DNA of 64,000 nucleotides from Alphaproteobacteria bacterium (GCA_016869215.1 VGEP01000008.1:1-64000); one strand, 5' to 3'; shown: positions 38,162-47,651, counted from the stretch's first letter. Notes: generated from the sequence alone by a model not told the origin. A program made the numbers and translations.

Positions 38162-38884
38162 TGGACGTCTTGTCTGGAACGCGCGCAGCAGCGCGTAGCA
38201 GGCGCCCGCCGCCGCCAAATGCTTGAGCGTGTGCCCGCTCACAAGATGCCCGGACGCAAAGATCGCCGCATCGGCGTATTCGAGCACCTTCGCCAGCACG
38301 TAGAACCCGGCGGCCGCGAACCAATACCCCGTGCCGGTGTATTTCGGCGGGAACAGCGCAAACATGATCGGCAGCGCAAGGCACGGGAAGAACTGCACCC
38401 ACGCATAGAGCCGGAGATCGTCGTACCGCAGCCAGACCAGCAGGCTCGCGACGCCGAGCGCGACCAGCGGCCAGAACAGCAGTGCGCCGGCACGCGCGTC
38501 GATCCGCTCCCCGATGGCGTTGGCGAGGATCGCCATGAACGCGAACGTCATCGGCAGCCGGTCCCAGAACAGGCCGATGTCGTTCGGGCTCCAGTGGTAG
38601 TAGGCGGAGCCGAAGCCGGTCAGGAACACGCCAAGGAAAAACACGAACGCCGAGCGGTCGCCGCGCACGATGCGCATCCCCGCGAGCCCCACCAGCACGA
38701 ACGGCAGGTTCGAGATTACGTCCCAGAAGTTCGGGATGCCGAAGATGGCCCGCTGATCGGCGAAGCGGTGATAGGCCTGCGACTGCGGGATCGGCGGAAG
38801 AAGCAGCAGGCCCAGCAGCGAAACCGCGGCAAGGCCGAACAGGAAGATCAGCGGGCGGCTTCGAATCGCGGCGGCGAGACCCAT
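38147..38884 (-). CDS. Ceramidase-family (CREST) integral membrane protein
   Basis: A 245-residue protein with seven predicted helices, resembling alkaline ceramidases/CREST hydrolases that cleave amide-linked lipids with a buried zinc. Diagnostic pieces: WDVISNLPFVLVGLAGM, GSAYYHWSPND with the first His, WDRLPMTFAFMAILANAIGE, and the late SGHTLKHLAAA with two His. The final residues VPPI and the stop fall inside a palindromic repeat, which may have replaced the original C-terminus. The substrate is unknown; some Rhizobiales make sphingolipid- or ornithine-type lipids, but nothing here proves that link. Confidence 0.85.
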   Translation of the reverse strand: MGLAAAIRSRPLIFLFGLAAVSLLGLLLLPPIPQSQAYHRFADQRAIFGIPNFWDVISNLPFVLVGLAGMRIVRGDRSAFVFFLGVFLTGFGSAYYHWSPNDIGLFWDRLPMTFAFMAILANAIGERIDARAGALLFWPLVALGVASLLVWLRYDDLRLYAWVQFFPCLALPIMFALFPPKYTGTGYWFAAAGFYVLAKVLEYADAAIFASGHLVSGHTLKHLAAAGACYALLRAFQTRRPVPPI

Positions 38885-38940
38885 TGCGCCTGCTTAGCAC
38901 GGCTCCGGCGGCCTGCGAGTGGCCGGAACTTCGAAACCGC

Positions 38941-39998
38941 CTACAATTCCCAGACCTCGCCCGGCCGCATGGTCCGGAATCGTTCGGCGCTCAAGGCGGC
39001 CGTCGTGCGCGCCTCCGCAAGCGCCAGCACCGGCGCTTCGTAGGCTTCGTCGGTCAGCGGAAACGTGCCGAAGTGATGCCCAACGGCCAGCTCCGCGCCG
39101 CAATCGGCCAGCGCGCGCACGGCCTCTTCGGGATTCATGTGCTGATTGCGCATGAACCAGCGCGGCTCGTAGGCGCCGATCGGCAGCACGGCCAGCCGGA
39201 ACGGCCATAGTTCTGACGCGCCATGCGGAAATGATGGCCGTCGCCGTAGCCGGAATCGGCCACGTGATAGATGCGGCCGGCCGGCGTCTCGATCGCGAAC
39301 GCGCACCACAGCGCCTTGTTGCGGTCGCCGACGCCGCGCGCCGACCAGTGGCGGATCGGGATCAGGGTCACGGCGACGTCGCGGCTCAGCGCCACGCGCG
39401 CGCCCCAGTCGTGCACCTCGGCGCGGACGGACGGGTCCTGCATTCGCACGATGGTGTCGTTGCCGAGCGGCATGATGAAGCGCGGCCGGTGCCCCGAAAG
39501 CGCGGCAAGCGTCGGCACGTCGAGATGATCGTAGTGGCAGTGCGACACCAGCACGGCGTCGATCGGCGGCAACGCATCGAACGCGACACCGGGATCGTTG
39601 ACCCGCACCGGCCCCGCGAACGACACCGGCGAGACGCGCTTCGACCATACCGGATCGATCAGGATGTTGAGGCCCGCGGTCTGCAGCAGCCACGAGGCGT
39701 GGCCGACGAACGACAGCCGCCACGCCGGCCCGTCGACGCGGCGCGGCGGCCGGTCGTTGAACGGACTCGCGTCCCATTCCGGCCACGGCGCGCGCTGGCG
39801 CGTCGCCATCCATTGCAGCAGCCGGTGCAACCCATGGGGCGGCGATCCGTGCGGATCGAAGAACCGCGTGCCGTCGAAGTGGTCGGAGACCGGACCGTCG
39901 TAGTAGCGCATCTGCGATTGATTCCAGCCGAACAGTCCGCCGCCCGCCGCGAACGCCGACGCGCTTCCGGCGATGACCCGGCGGCGGGTGAGTTTCAT
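38941..39998 (-). pseudogene. Metallo-beta-lactamase-fold hydrolase (UlaG/NAPE-PLD-like), frameshifted
   Basis: A Tat-type signal (MKLTRRRVIAGSASAFAAGG) precedes an MBL-fold hydrolase with VSHCHYDHLD (zinc motif, about 152-160) and VADSGYGDGHHF. After RMARQNYG (residue 265, about 39204) the frame breaks: the remaining family sequence (FRLAVLPIGAYEPRWFMRNQ ... VGHHFGTFPLTDEAYEAP) continues in another frame to 38941. One missing C in a GGCCCG context would explain it. Either a true recent frameshift or an assembly error. The start overlaps the vapC stop (ATGA), so it is third in a vapB-vapC operon. Without repair the product loses its last metal-site histidines. Confidence 0.82.
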
Positions 39999-40405
39999 GG
40001 TGCGCTAATCAGCGGGACACGCTCCTGCCGCGCAGCCGACACCAGATCGTCGTCCAAGGTCGCGAGCGGCACCCGTTCACGCATCGCCAACTCCAGATAG
40101 GCCGCATCGTAGAAAGTCAGCCCGTGTTTGCGGGCGTTTAGAAAGACCGCCTCACTTGCCGGCAATTCAACGATGTCGATTGCGAGCTTTGACAAGCGGT
40201 CGAGATATTGTTCGATCTCGCGTTGCGAAACGCGCCGGCGCCGCTCTCCGATCAGCAGTACATTTCGGAGTTCGAACCACCAATGCAGTGGAACGATCGC
40301 GCGGCCATCTCGTAACAGTTCGTAAGCCACATCCGCCCGTGCGTCGTCTTCATCATGGAAGCACCAGCAGGCGGCGACCGAAGCATCAATGACGCAAGCC
40401 GTCAT
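39995..40405 (-). CDS. vapC: VapC-type PIN-domain toxin ribonuclease
   Basis: A 136-residue PIN-domain protein, the toxin of a type II toxin-antitoxin module that cleaves tRNA or other RNAs. Conserved acidic residues are Asp7 (VIDASV), Glu45 (WWFELRNVL), Asp100 (FYDAAYLELA) and Asp118-119 (TLDDDLV), the usual Mg2+ site. The ATG at 40405 overlaps the antitoxin stop (ATGA), the typical coupling, and its own stop overlaps the start of the MBL-fold gene in the same way. Confidence 0.92.
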   Translation of the reverse strand: MTACVIDASVAACWCFHDEDDARADVAYELLRDGRAIVPLHWWFELRNVLLIGERRRRVSQREIEQYLDRLSKLAIDIVELPASEAVFLNARKHGLTFYDAAYLELAMRERVPLATLDDDLVSAARQERVPLISAP

Positions 40406-40647
40406 CGCTCGCGGCCCTCGTCTCGCCACTGGAGGATTTCCCTCGCCGTGACCCGAGGCGCGTTGCGCCGCGCGGACTTGATGTCTTGCCAAGCTTGCAA
40501 GTGGCGCTCGCGATGGGCCTCGTCCTCCGGCACCAGCCGCGCCACGGGCTTGCCGTGCCGGGTGATAACCACCGTCTCGCCGCGCTCGACTTGGTCGAGC
40601 AATTCGGCGAACTGCGCTTTGGCGATAGATGCTTGAATTTGCTTCAT
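40402..40647 (-). CDS. vapB: Phd/YefM-type antitoxin of the VapBC module
   Basis: An 81-residue antitoxin, MKQIQASIAKAQFAELLDQV, with the Phd/YefM DNA-binding N-terminus (ERGETVVITRHGKPVARLVP) and a charged C-terminal tail that would wrap the toxin. An ATG at 40665 is in frame, but it lies inside the operator palindrome, so 40647 is preferred. It should neutralise VapC and repress its own promoter through the two palindromes just upstream. Confidence 0.9.
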   Translation of the reverse strand: MKQIQASIAKAQFAELLDQVERGETVVITRHGKPVARLVPEDEAHRERHLQAWQDIKSARRNAPRVTAREILQWRDEGRER

Positions 40648-40653
40648 AATATT

Positions 40654-40676
40654 TTGACCGGTCAAATCGACCGGTC
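40654..40676. promoter_or_regulatory. Tandem palindromic operator of vapBC
   Basis: A perfect 12-bp palindrome TTGACCGGTCAA (40654-40665) is followed by a second GACCGGTC core (40669-40676), centre to centre 13 bp. They lie immediately upstream of the antitoxin start. Repeated operators of this kind are how Phd-type antitoxin/toxin complexes autoregulate; that role is inferred. Confidence 0.75.
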
Positions 40677-40910
40677 AATTTAAGCACGATTGCGGCCGAA
40701 AGGCCAGGGCATCACGCCAAAGCCCTGCAATCCTTGACTTGGCTGAGGGTTAGGCCCAAGTAACGCCCGCTCAACCGAGCATAAGTGACTGCAGTTCCGC
40801 CGACCGGCCCAAGAGGCCGGAGGCAACCGCCCGACAGCGCGATGCGCCCTCGGGCGTCATATGTGTTTGCTTAGGCCGCCCGCGGCGGCGGCCCGACCTG
40901 GGAAGACCGG

Positions 40911-42461
40911 ATGTTCGACAGCCTGTCGGAACGGCTTGGCGGAATTCTCGATCGCCTGACGCGGCGCGGCGCGCTGTCGGAGAGCGACGTCGATGCCGCG
41001 CTGCGCGAGGTCCGCCGCGCGCTGCTGGAGGCCGACGTGGCGCTCGACGTGGCGCGCTCGTTCATCGAGCAGGTCAAGAAGCGCGCGGTCGGCGTCGAAG
41101 TGATCAAGTCGGTCACGCCCGGCCAGATGGTGGTCAAGATCGTCCACGACGAGCTGGTCGCAACGCTCGGCTCCGACGCACAGCCGGTCGATCTCAACGC
41201 GCCCGCGCCGGTGCCGATCATGATGGTTGGCCTGCAAGGCTCCGGCAAAACCACGACCACTGCGAAGCTCGCGAAGCGCCTCAGCGAGCGCAACGCCAAG
41301 GTGCTGATGGCCTCGCTCGACACGCGCCGGCCCGCGGCGATGGAGCAGCTCGCCGTCCTCGGCAGACAGGTCAGCGTCGAGACGCTGCCGATCGTCGCAG
41401 GCCAGTCGCCGGTGCAGATCGCGAACCGCGCGATCCAGGCGGCGAAGCTCGGCGGCTACGACATCGTGCTGCTCGACACCGCCGGCCGCATCACTCTCGA
41501 CGAGGCGATGATGCACGAGGCGGCGGAGGTCAAGCGCGCCGCCAATCCGCACGAGGTGCTGCTCGTCGCCGACAGCCTTACCGGCCAGGACGCAGTCAAC
41601 CTCGCGCGCTCGTTCGACGACCGCGTCGGCCTGACCGGCATCGTGCTCACCCGCGTCGACGGCGACGGCCGCGGCGGCGCGGCGCTATCCATGCGCGCGG
41701 TCACCGGCAAGCCAATCAAGCTGATCGGCGTGGGCGAGCGCATGGACGCGCTGGAGGATTTCGACCCGCAGCGCATCGCCGGCCGCATCCTCGGTATGGG
41801 CGACATCGTCTCGCTGGTCGAGAAAGCCGCGGCCAATATCGACCGCGAGCAGGCGATGCGCACCGCCGAGCGCATGCGCAAGGGCCAGTTCGACCTGGCC
41901 GACCTGCGCGAGCAACTCGCCGGGATGCAGAAGATGGGCGGCATGACCGGGCTGATGGGCATGATGCCCGGCGTCGCCAAGCTCAAGAATCAGATGGCCG
42001 AGCGCAACCTCGACGACAGTGTGCTCAAGCGCCAGATGGCGATCGTCGACTCGATGACGCCCAAGGAGCGGCGCAACCCCGACATTCTCAAAGCCAGCCG
42101 CAAGAAGCGCATCGCCGCCGGCTCCGGCACCAAGGTCGAGGAGGTCAACAAGCTCCTCAAGATGCACCGCGGCATGTCCGACATGATGAAGATGATGGGC
42201 AGCGGCAAGCGCGGGCCGCTCGCGGGTCTCGCGCAGGCCATGGGCTTCGGCGGCGGCATGCCGTCGCCCGAAGAGATCGCGAAGATGGCGCAAGGACAAG
42301 GCGCGCCGAGCGCGCCCGGACTGCCGCCGACCATGCCGGGCCTGCCGCCGCAAATGCCCGGCCTGCCCGGTCTCGGAAAATTCCCCGGCCTCGGCGGCGG
42401 CAAGCTGCCGACGCCTGGCGGCCTGCCACCGAACTTTCCCGGCTTCGGGAAGAAGAAATGA
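40911..42461 (+). CDS. ffh: Signal recognition particle protein Ffh
   Basis: The SRP54 GTPase, which with 4.5S RNA targets membrane proteins co-translationally. It is 516 residues: N domain from [17 protein letters not shown]1 GLQGSGKTT (107-115), DTRRPAA insertion-box motif, G3 DTAGR, G4 [14 protein letters not shown], then a methionine-rich M domain (about 310-450, [19 protein letters not shown]). The tail is long and Gly/Pro/Met-rich (repeats of MPGLP and FPG), ending KKK. It opens the conserved ffh-rpsP-rimM-trmD-rplS order; its receptor ftsY is at 30926. Confidence 0.96.
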   Translation: MFDSLSERLGGILDRLTRRGALSESDVDAALREVRRALLEADVALDVARSFIEQVKKRAVGVEVIKSVTPGQMVVKIVHDELVATLGSDAQPVDLNAPAPVPIMMVGLQGSGKTTTTAKLAKRLSERNAKVLMASLDTRRPAAMEQLAVLGRQVSVETLPIVAGQSPVQIANRAIQAAKLGGYDIVLLDTAGRITLDEAMMHEAAEVKRAANPHEVLLVADSLTGQDAVNLARSFDDRVGLTGIVLTRVDGDGRGGAALSMRAVTGKPIKLIGVGERMDALEDFDPQRIAGRILGMGDIVSLVEKAAANIDREQAMRTAERMRKGQFDLADLREQLAGMQKMGGMTGLMGMMPGVAKLKNQMAERNLDDSVLKRQMAIVDSMTPKERRNPDILKASRKKRIAAGSGTKVEEVNKLLKMHRGMSDMMKMMGSGKRGPLAGLAQAMGFGGGMPSPEEIAKMAQGQGAPSAPGLPPTMPGLPPQMPGLPGLGKFPGLGGGKLPTPGGLPPNFPGFGKKK

Positions 42462-42498
42462 TCAACCGCTTGAACGATTAACGCAGAAAGGAAACTCA

Positions 42499-42912
42499 AT
42501 GCCCGTCGTTATCCGCATGGCCCGCGCCGGAACCAAGAAGCGGCCGTTCTATCACATCGTCGCCGCCGACAGCCGTTCGCCGCGCGACGGCCGCTTCATC
42601 GAGCGGCTCGGCTACTACAATCCGCTGCTGCCGAAGGACAAACCGGAGCGGCTCAAGCTCGACTTGGACAAGGTGAAGGCCTGGATGGTCAAGGGCGCGC
42701 AGCCGTCCGACCGCGTGATGCGCTTCCTCGACGCCGCCGGCGTCGCCAAGCGTGAGGCGCGCAACAATCCGGAGAAGGCGTTGCCGCGCAAGGAGCGCAA
42801 AGCCGCGCGCGAAGAGGCGAACAAGGCTGCCGAAGCCGCCAAGGCCGAAGCCAAGGCCAAGGCCGACGCCCTGGCCAGGGAGCGGGCCATCGCAGGGGCA
42901 GAGAAGAAGTAG
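42499..42912 (+). CDS. rpsP: 30S ribosomal protein S16
   Basis: A 137-residue protein that binds 16S rRNA early in 30S assembly. The start [20 protein letters not shown] and [16 protein letters not shown] are the family signature. Residues after about 85 are an Ala/Lys/Glu-rich helical tail (KKER and [14 protein letters not shown]), a common alphaproteobacterial extension. AGAAAGGA precedes the ATG. Confidence 0.96.
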   Translation: MPVVIRMARAGTKKRPFYHIVAADSRSPRDGRFIERLGYYNPLLPKDKPERLKLDLDKVKAWMVKGAQPSDRVMRFLDAAGVAKREARNNPEKALPRKERKAAREEANKAAEAAKAEAKAKADALARERAIAGAEKK

Positions 42913-42926
42913 TCATGTAGCGCGCC

Positions 42927-43430
42927 GTGTCCGCCCGCATCTGCGTTGCCCAGATCGGCGCCGCGCACGGCACTCGCGGCGAGGTCAGGCTGCGGTCGTT
43001 CACCGAGGATCCGACCGCGGTCGCCGGCTACGGCCCTTTGGAGAGCGAGGACGGCGCGCGGCGCTTCACCATCGAGGCGCTGCGGCCCGCGAAGGATCAC
43101 TTCGTCGCGCGCCTGTCCGGCGTCGGCGATCGCGACGCCGCCGAGGCGCTGACCAACGTCAGGCTCTACGTGCCGCGCGACCGGCTGCCGCCGGTCGAGG
43201 ACGACGACACGTACTATCATGCCGACCTGGTCGGGCTCGCCGCCGTCACGCCGGACGGCGCGCCGCTCGGCACGGTGAGCGCGATCCTGAACTTCGGCGC
43301 GGGCGACATCGTCGAGATCGCGCGCGAGGGCCTGACGCCGCTGATGGTGCCGTTCACCGAGGCGTCGGTGCCGTCGGTCGATATCGCGGCGGGCCGGATT
43401 GTCGTGGTGCCGCTGCAAGAGTCCGAGTGA
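42927..43430 (+). CDS. rimM: Ribosome maturation factor RimM
   Basis: A 30S assembly factor that binds S19 and the 16S 3' domain. It is 167 residues from a GTG at 42927: [20 protein letters not shown] is the RimM N-terminal domain and [20 protein letters not shown] the PRC-barrel part. The 14-bp gap after rpsP contains an ATG immediately followed by TAG (42915-42920), a minimal start-stop pair ahead of rimM. It is in the ribosomal operon. Confidence 0.92.
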   Translation: MSARICVAQIGAAHGTRGEVRLRSFTEDPTAVAGYGPLESEDGARRFTIEALRPAKDHFVARLSGVGDRDAAEALTNVRLYVPRDRLPPVEDDDTYYHADLVGLAAVTPDGAPLGTVSAILNFGAGDIVEIAREGLTPLMVPFTEASVPSVDIAAGRIVVVPLQESE

Positions 43431-43457
43431 CGTAACGTCCGAATGCGAGCGAACGCC

Positions 43458-44180
43458 ATGTGGCGCGCCACCGTATTGACCATCTTCCCGGAGATGTTTC
43501 CCGGCCCGCTGGGCCTGAGCCTCGCCGGCCGGGCGCAGGCCGCAGGCATCTGGTCGCTCGATGCCGTCGACATCCGCTCACACGCCACCGACAGGCACCG
43601 CACCGTCGACGACACGCCGGCGGGCGGCGGGCCGGGCATGGTGATGAAAGCCGACGTGCTGGCGCGCGCCATCGACGCCGTGCCCGACGGCGGCCGGCCG
43701 CGGCTCCTGATGAGCGCGCGCGGCGCGCCATTGTCGCAAAGTCGCATCGTGTCCCTTGCGCGCGGCCCCGGCGCGCTGATCGTCTGCGGGCGCTTCGAGG
43801 GCGTCGACGAGCGCGTCATCGCCGCGCGCGGACTGGAGGAGGTATCGGTCGGCGATTACGTCCTGTCCGGCGGCGAGATCGCGGCCATGGTCCTGATCGA
43901 CGCCTGCGTTCGGCTCTTGCCCGGCGTCATGGGCAAGGAGGCTTCCGGCGCCGAGGAGAGCTTTGCGGACGGCCTTCTCGAGTACCCGCAATTCACCCGG
44001 CCCGCCGAATTCGAGGGCCGGCCGATCCCCGAAATCCTGACCTCCGGCGACCATGCCCGGGTGGCCGCCTGGCGCCGGGCCGAGGCCGAGCGGCTGACCC
44101 GGGAGCGCCGGCCGGACCTTTGGGAGGCCTACGAGACCGGCCGGAAAACCGCCCTGAAGCCCCAAAACCGTGACGGGTGA
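43458..44180 (+). CDS. trmD: tRNA (guanine37-N1)-methyltransferase TrmD
   Basis: It methylates G37 of tRNAs with SAM through a trefoil-knot fold. The 240-residue form starts [19 protein letters not shown] at 43458, the usual start; an ATG at 43443 would add five residues. The knot region is [22 protein letters not shown] followed by [20 protein letters not shown]. The Asp of [13 protein letters not shown] and the C-terminal domain ([18 protein letters not shown]) are intact. Confidence 0.95.
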   Translation: MWRATVLTIFPEMFPGPLGLSLAGRAQAAGIWSLDAVDIRSHATDRHRTVDDTPAGGGPGMVMKADVLARAIDAVPDGGRPRLLMSARGAPLSQSRIVSLARGPGALIVCGRFEGVDERVIAARGLEEVSVGDYVLSGGEIAAMVLIDACVRLLPGVMGKEASGAEESFADGLLEYPQFTRPAEFEGRPIPEILTSGDHARVAAWRRAEAERLTRERRPDLWEAYETGRKTALKPQNRDG

Positions 44181-44277
44181 CAAGCTCGTTTCTTTAGCGT
44201 ACAAGCCCGCCCGACCCAGACATGAAAGCCAGTATGCGCGCGGCCCAGCCGGCGCGCGGCCGACGGAGACACTCGCC

Positions 44278-44682
44278 ATGAACCTCATCCAGACGCTCGA
44301 AAAAGAGCAGCAGGACAAGCTTGCCGCAGGCAAAAGCATTCCGGATTTCGAGCCGGGCGACACCGTCATCGTTAACGTGAAGGTGGTCGAAGGCGAGCGC
44401 AGCCGCGTGCAGGCCTACGAGGGCGTCTGCATCGGCCGATCGGGTCACGGTCTGAACGAAAGCTTTACCGTGCGGAAGATTTCCTACGGCGAGGGCGTCG
44501 AGCGCGTGTTCCCGCTCTACTCGCCGATGATCGACTCGATCAAGCTCGTGCGCCGCGGCAAGGTCCGCCGCGCCAAGCTCTATTACCTGCGCGGACGGCG
44601 CGGCAAGTCGGCCCGCATCGCCGAGGGCGCGCACCACGGCGGACAGTCCACGGACGTGGCGGCGGAAACCGAGAGCAAGTGA
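44278..44682 (+). CDS. rplS: 50S ribosomal protein L19
   Basis: A 134-residue ribosomal protein at the 30S-50S interface. The start [19 protein letters not shown] at 44278 follows a GGAG site; in-frame codons further upstream belong to the untranslated spacer after trmD. The core [41 protein letters not shown] and [20 protein letters not shown] is standard. A His/Gly and Glu-rich tail closes it, and a terminator follows. It is the last gene of the ffh operon. Confidence 0.96.
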   Translation: MNLIQTLEKEQQDKLAAGKSIPDFEPGDTVIVNVKVVEGERSRVQAYEGVCIGRSGHGLNESFTVRKISYGEGVERVFPLYSPMIDSIKLVRRGKVRRAKLYYLRGRRGKSARIAEGAHHGGQSTDVAAETESK

Positions 44683-44714
44683 CGTCAGGCCGTCGATTGA
44701 CGGACGACGCCAAG

Positions 44715-44743
44715 AAGGCCGGCGTTGCCGGCCTTTTTTCTTT
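44715..44743 (+). terminator. Rho-independent terminator of the ffh-rplS operon
   Basis: Stem AAGGCCGGC / GCCGGCCTT with loop GTT, followed by TTTTCTTT, 33 bp after the rplS stop. It separates the ribosomal operon from leuC. Confidence 0.88.
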
Positions 44744-44848
44744 GTGCCCGGCGCTGCTGCCGCATGGCGGCCAGACCGGGCGCAGACCTTTTCCCCGCGC
44801 CTCGGAATGATTACAAAAAGGGCCGGACACGCTTCCAGGAACAATCCA

Positions 44849-46255
44849 ATGCCGCAGCCGCGTACCTTCTACGACAAGATCTGGGCCGACCACGTGGTCG
44901 ACGAGCAGCCGGACGGAACCTGCCTCATCTACATCGACCGGCACATCGTCCATGAGGTGACGAGTCCGCAGGCGTTCGAAGGCCTGCGTCTCACCGGCCG
45001 CAAGGTGCATTCGCCCGAGCGGACGCTGCTGGTGGTCGACCACAACGTGCCGACGTCCGACCGCAAGCTGCCCAATCCCGATCCGGAGAGCGCCGAGCAG
45101 ATCGCGTATCTGGCCGAGAACGCCAAGCTGTTCGGGCTCGAGTATCTCGACGAGTTCGACATCCGCCAGGGCATCTGCCACGTCATCGGCCCGGAGCAAG
45201 GCTTCACGCTGCCGGGCGTCACGCTGGTCTGCGGCGACAGCCACACCGCGACGCACGGCGCGTTCGGCGCGCTGGCCTATGGCATCGGCACGTCCGAGGT
45301 CGAGCACGTGCTCGCCACGCAAACGCTGATCCAGAAGAAATCGAAGAACATGCGCGCGGTCGTCGACGGCAAGCTGCCGGAAAACGTCACCGCGAAGGAC
45401 ATCATCCTCGCCATCATCGGCGAGATCGGCACCGCGGGCGGCACCGGCTACGCGCTGGAATACGCCGGCGAGGCGATCCGCGCGCTGTCGATGGAAGGCC
45501 GCATGACGGTCTGCAACATGTCGGTCGAGGCCGGCGCGAAGGCGGGCTTCATCGCGCCCGACGAGAAGGCCTACGCCTACGTCAAGGATCGCCCCAAGGC
45601 GCCGAAGGGCAAGCTGTGGGACGACGCGCGCCGCTACTGGGACACGCTGCCGACCGACGACGGCGCGCACTTCGACCGCGAGGTGCGGCTCGACGCAGCG
45701 AAGCTGCCGCCGATCGTGACCTGGGGCACCAGCCCGGAGCAGGTCAGTTCGATCACCGGCCACGTGCCGGTGCCGGCGAAAATCGCCGACGAGCACAAGC
45801 GCCGCGCCGCCGAGCGCTCGCTGCAGTATATGGGTCTGACCGGCGGCGAGAAGATGACCGACATCGCCATCGACCGCGTGTTCATCGGATCGTGCACCAA
45901 CTCGCGCATCGAGGACATGCGCGAGGTCGCGCGCATCGCCAAGGGCAAGAAGGTCAACGGCAAGGTCTACGCCATGATCGTGCCCGGCTCAGGCCTCGTG
46001 AAAGAGCAGGCGGAAGCGGAAGGCCTCGACAAGATCTTCAAGGAGGCCGGCTTCGACTGGCGCGAGCCCGGCTGCTCGATGTGTCTCGCGATGAACCCCG
46101 ACAAGCTCAAGCCCGGCGAGCGCTGCGCCTCGACCTCGAACCGCAACTTCGAGGGCCGGCAGGGCTACAAGGGCCGCACGCATCTGGTGTCGCCGGCGAT
46201 GGCAGCGGCGGCGGCGATCGCGGGGCATTTTGTGGACGTGAGGGAGTGGCACTGA
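44849..46255 (+). CDS. leuC: 3-isopropylmalate dehydratase large subunit
   Basis: The [4Fe-4S] subunit of isopropylmalate isomerase in leucine synthesis. The protein is 468 residues from the ATG at 44849 with AGGA upstream. [13 protein letters not shown] is the family start. Cluster cysteines lie in [17 protein letters not shown] and [33 protein letters not shown] (20 residues) is the substrate-site block. The small subunit leuD is about 1.9 kb downstream, separated by four unrelated genes, rather than adjacent. Confidence 0.96.
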   Translation: MPQPRTFYDKIWADHVVDEQPDGTCLIYIDRHIVHEVTSPQAFEGLRLTGRKVHSPERTLLVVDHNVPTSDRKLPNPDPESAEQIAYLAENAKLFGLEYLDEFDIRQGICHVIGPEQGFTLPGVTLVCGDSHTATHGAFGALAYGIGTSEVEHVLATQTLIQKKSKNMRAVVDGKLPENVTAKDIILAIIGEIGTAGGTGYALEYAGEAIRALSMEGRMTVCNMSVEAGAKAGFIAPDEKAYAYVKDRPKAPKGKLWDDARRYWDTLPTDDGAHFDREVRLDAAKLPPIVTWGTSPEQVSSITGHVPVPAKIADEHKRRAAERSLQYMGLTGGEKMTDIAIDRVFIGSCTNSRIEDMREVARIAKGKKVNGKVYAMIVPGSGLVKEQAEAEGLDKIFKEAGFDWREPGCSMCLAMNPDKLKPGERCASTSNRNFEGRQGYKGRTHLVSPAMAAAAAIAGHFVDVREWH

Positions 46256-46278
46256 GGACCTGACCCGCCTGAATGAGA

Positions 46279-46306
46279 AAGGCCCGCTGTAACGGCGGGC
46301 CTTTTG
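46279..46306 (+). terminator. Rho-independent terminator after leuC
   Basis: Stem AAGGCCCGC / GCGGGCCTT with a 7-nt loop, then TT, 24 bp after the leuC stop. It shows that leuC is not cotranscribed with leuD. Confidence 0.8.
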
Positions 46307-46328
46307 CGTTCAGCGTGTCGTTGCGAAG

Positions 46329-46703
46329 TCAGCCCCGCACCCACCGGCAGCGCATACGCGGCACGACGACCGGCCCGCTCCACCGGTGCTCGGTCGCGTA
46401 GTGCGCGACGCACTCGCGCTTCGCACGAGGACCGGGGAACTCGTGGCTGTAGGGCAGCGGATAGAGCGAGTGCCAGCGGCGGTACGGATAGCGCGGCCGG
46501 ACGCGGATTTGGGGACGAGGCCGCGCCTGGGCCCGCGCCGCCGAACGCTCGTCGCGGCTTTGCACCAGCGGTTCGGGCGTGGAGGCAGCGGGCGCGGTCC
46601 GCGCACCGGCTGCGCCGGGCTGGGTCTGCGACCAAGCCTGCGGCGCGCCCGCGAACAGGGCCGCGGCAAGCGCGAGAACGGCTGACAGCGCGATCCGACT
46701 CAT
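46329..46703 (-). CDS. Small exported Arg/Pro-rich protein
   Basis: Unrecognised. It has 124 residues with signal peptide MSRIALSAVLALAAALFAGAPQAWS. The mature part is Ala/Pro/Arg-rich with YPYRRWHSLYPLPYSHEFPGP and a short C-terminal end AKRECVAHYATEHRWSGPVVV...MRCRW containing two cysteines, a form seen in many small Rhizobiales envelope proteins. It converges on leuC. The function is unknown, but the signal peptide and the tyrosine/arginine-rich block support a real gene. Confidence 0.68.
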   Translation of the reverse strand: MSRIALSAVLALAAALFAGAPQAWSQTQPGAAGARTAPAASTPEPLVQSRDERSAARAQARPRPQIRVRPRYPYRRWHSLYPLPYSHEFPGPRAKRECVAHYATEHRWSGPVVVPRMRCRWVRG

Positions 46704-46784
46704 GCCCGCTCACGCTCCCCCATCGAGCCGGCAAAATCAACTGCGCGCATGGAACATGGCCAAACGAGCGCCTATCATTCTCCT

Positions 46785-47225
46785 ATGGATGCACCAAACA
46801 AGGACAGTTCCCTTGCCGACCCCCGCGACTGGCGCCCGTTGAAGGCGCCGTCGCTGGATGAGTTCGGGACGATCGCGGATGAGGCGTTCAAGCGCCTGCC
46901 GGACCATTTCCGCGCGCGCTGCAAGGATCTGGTGATCCAGGTCGACGACTACCCCACCGACGAGGTTCTGGACTCCATGGGCATCCAGAGCGAGCTCGAT
47001 CTGCTCGGGCTGTTCCAGGGCGTCGGCCTGCCGTTCCAGTCGGAGAGCGCGCCGCAGCAGATGCCCAACATGGTGTGGCTCTACCGCGTGCCGATCCTGC
47101 TGTACTGGGCCGAGCACGACGAAACGCTGGGGCACATCATCACCCATGTGCTGGTGCACGAGATCGGACATCATTTCGGCCTGAGCGATGACGATATGTT
47201 CGCCATCGAGAAGGCTGCAGACTGA
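46785..47225 (+). CDS. Zincin-like metallopeptidase family protein (minimal MMP-like)
   Basis: A 146-residue putative metalloprotein of the small zincin-like family (possMetal/PF06262 type). The zinc motif H-E-I-G-H-H-F-G-L-S-D lies near the C-terminus (VLVHEIGHHFGLSDDDM), matching H-E-x-x-H-x-x-G-x-x-D. Other family features: FGTIADEAFKRLPDHFRARC and NMVWLYRVPILLYWAEHDETL. Two ATGs are possible, 46749 and 46785; the later fits the family length better. It is 15 bp upstream of the GFA-type gene, so they may be cotranscribed. No proteolytic activity is established for the family. Confidence 0.86.
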   Translation: MDAPNKDSSLADPRDWRPLKAPSLDEFGTIADEAFKRLPDHFRARCKDLVIQVDDYPTDEVLDSMGIQSELDLLGLFQGVGLPFQSESAPQQMPNMVWLYRVPILLYWAEHDETLGHIITHVLVHEIGHHFGLSDDDMFAIEKAAD

Positions 47226-47240
47226 GGGAGGAATGCGCTG

Positions 47241-47651
47241 ATGAAAGTCGATGGCGGTTGCCACTGCGGATACATCACGTTCGAAGCCGAGGCCGATCCG
47301 GAGAAGGTTTCCATCTGCCACTGCACCGACTGCCAGACCGGAACGGGTTCGGCGTTCCGCGTGTCGGTGCCGGTGCCGGGCGACCAGTTCAAGATGACCG
47401 GAACGCCGACGGCCTATGTGAAGACCACCGCCGACAGCGGCAATCCGCGTGTACAGGCGTTCTGTCCGAAGTGCGGCTCGCCGATCTATTCGACCACGCC
47501 CGGCGAGGGTAAGCAGGCGGCCTACATGCTGCGCGTCGGCATCCTCAAGCAGCGCGACCAGCTCGTGCCGAAACGGCAGAACTGGTTCCGCTCGGCACGG
47601 CCGTGGGTCACGGGAATGGATGCGATCCATAAGAACCCGAAGCAGGCTTAG
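47241..47651 (+). CDS. GFA family (Mss4-fold) protein
   Basis: A 136-residue zinc-binding protein related to glutathione-dependent formaldehyde-activating enzyme. The cysteine pattern is typical: GGCHCGYI, SICHCTDCQTGTGSAFR and AFCPKCGSPI. A GAGGGAGGA sequence precedes the ATG at 47241. Most members have no proven activity; formaldehyde activation should not be assumed. Confidence 0.88.
   Translation: MKVDGGCHCGYITFEAEADPEKVSICHCTDCQTGTGSAFRVSVPVPGDQFKMTGTPTAYVKTTADSGNPRVQAFCPKCGSPIYSTTPGEGKQAAYMLRVGILKQRDQLVPKRQNWFRSARPWVTGMDAIHKNPKQA

Noticed and set aside
39995-40676. A defence island around vapBC
   Set aside because: Only the toxin-antitoxin pair and one frameshifted hydrolase are present; flanking genes are ordinary housekeeping loci, and there is no restriction, Abi or CRISPR-type gene.
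40688-40910. Possible 4.5S RNA gene next to ffh
   Set aside because: The spacer has small hairpins but lacks the conserved SRP Alu/helix-8 core motifs (GGTCCGGAAGGAAGCAGCC-type), so no RNA was called.
47241-47651. Formaldehyde detoxification enzyme
   Set aside because: The GFA-type zinc motifs support the fold only; most such proteins lack proven glutathione-formaldehyde activity, and no FrmA-type gene is adjacent.
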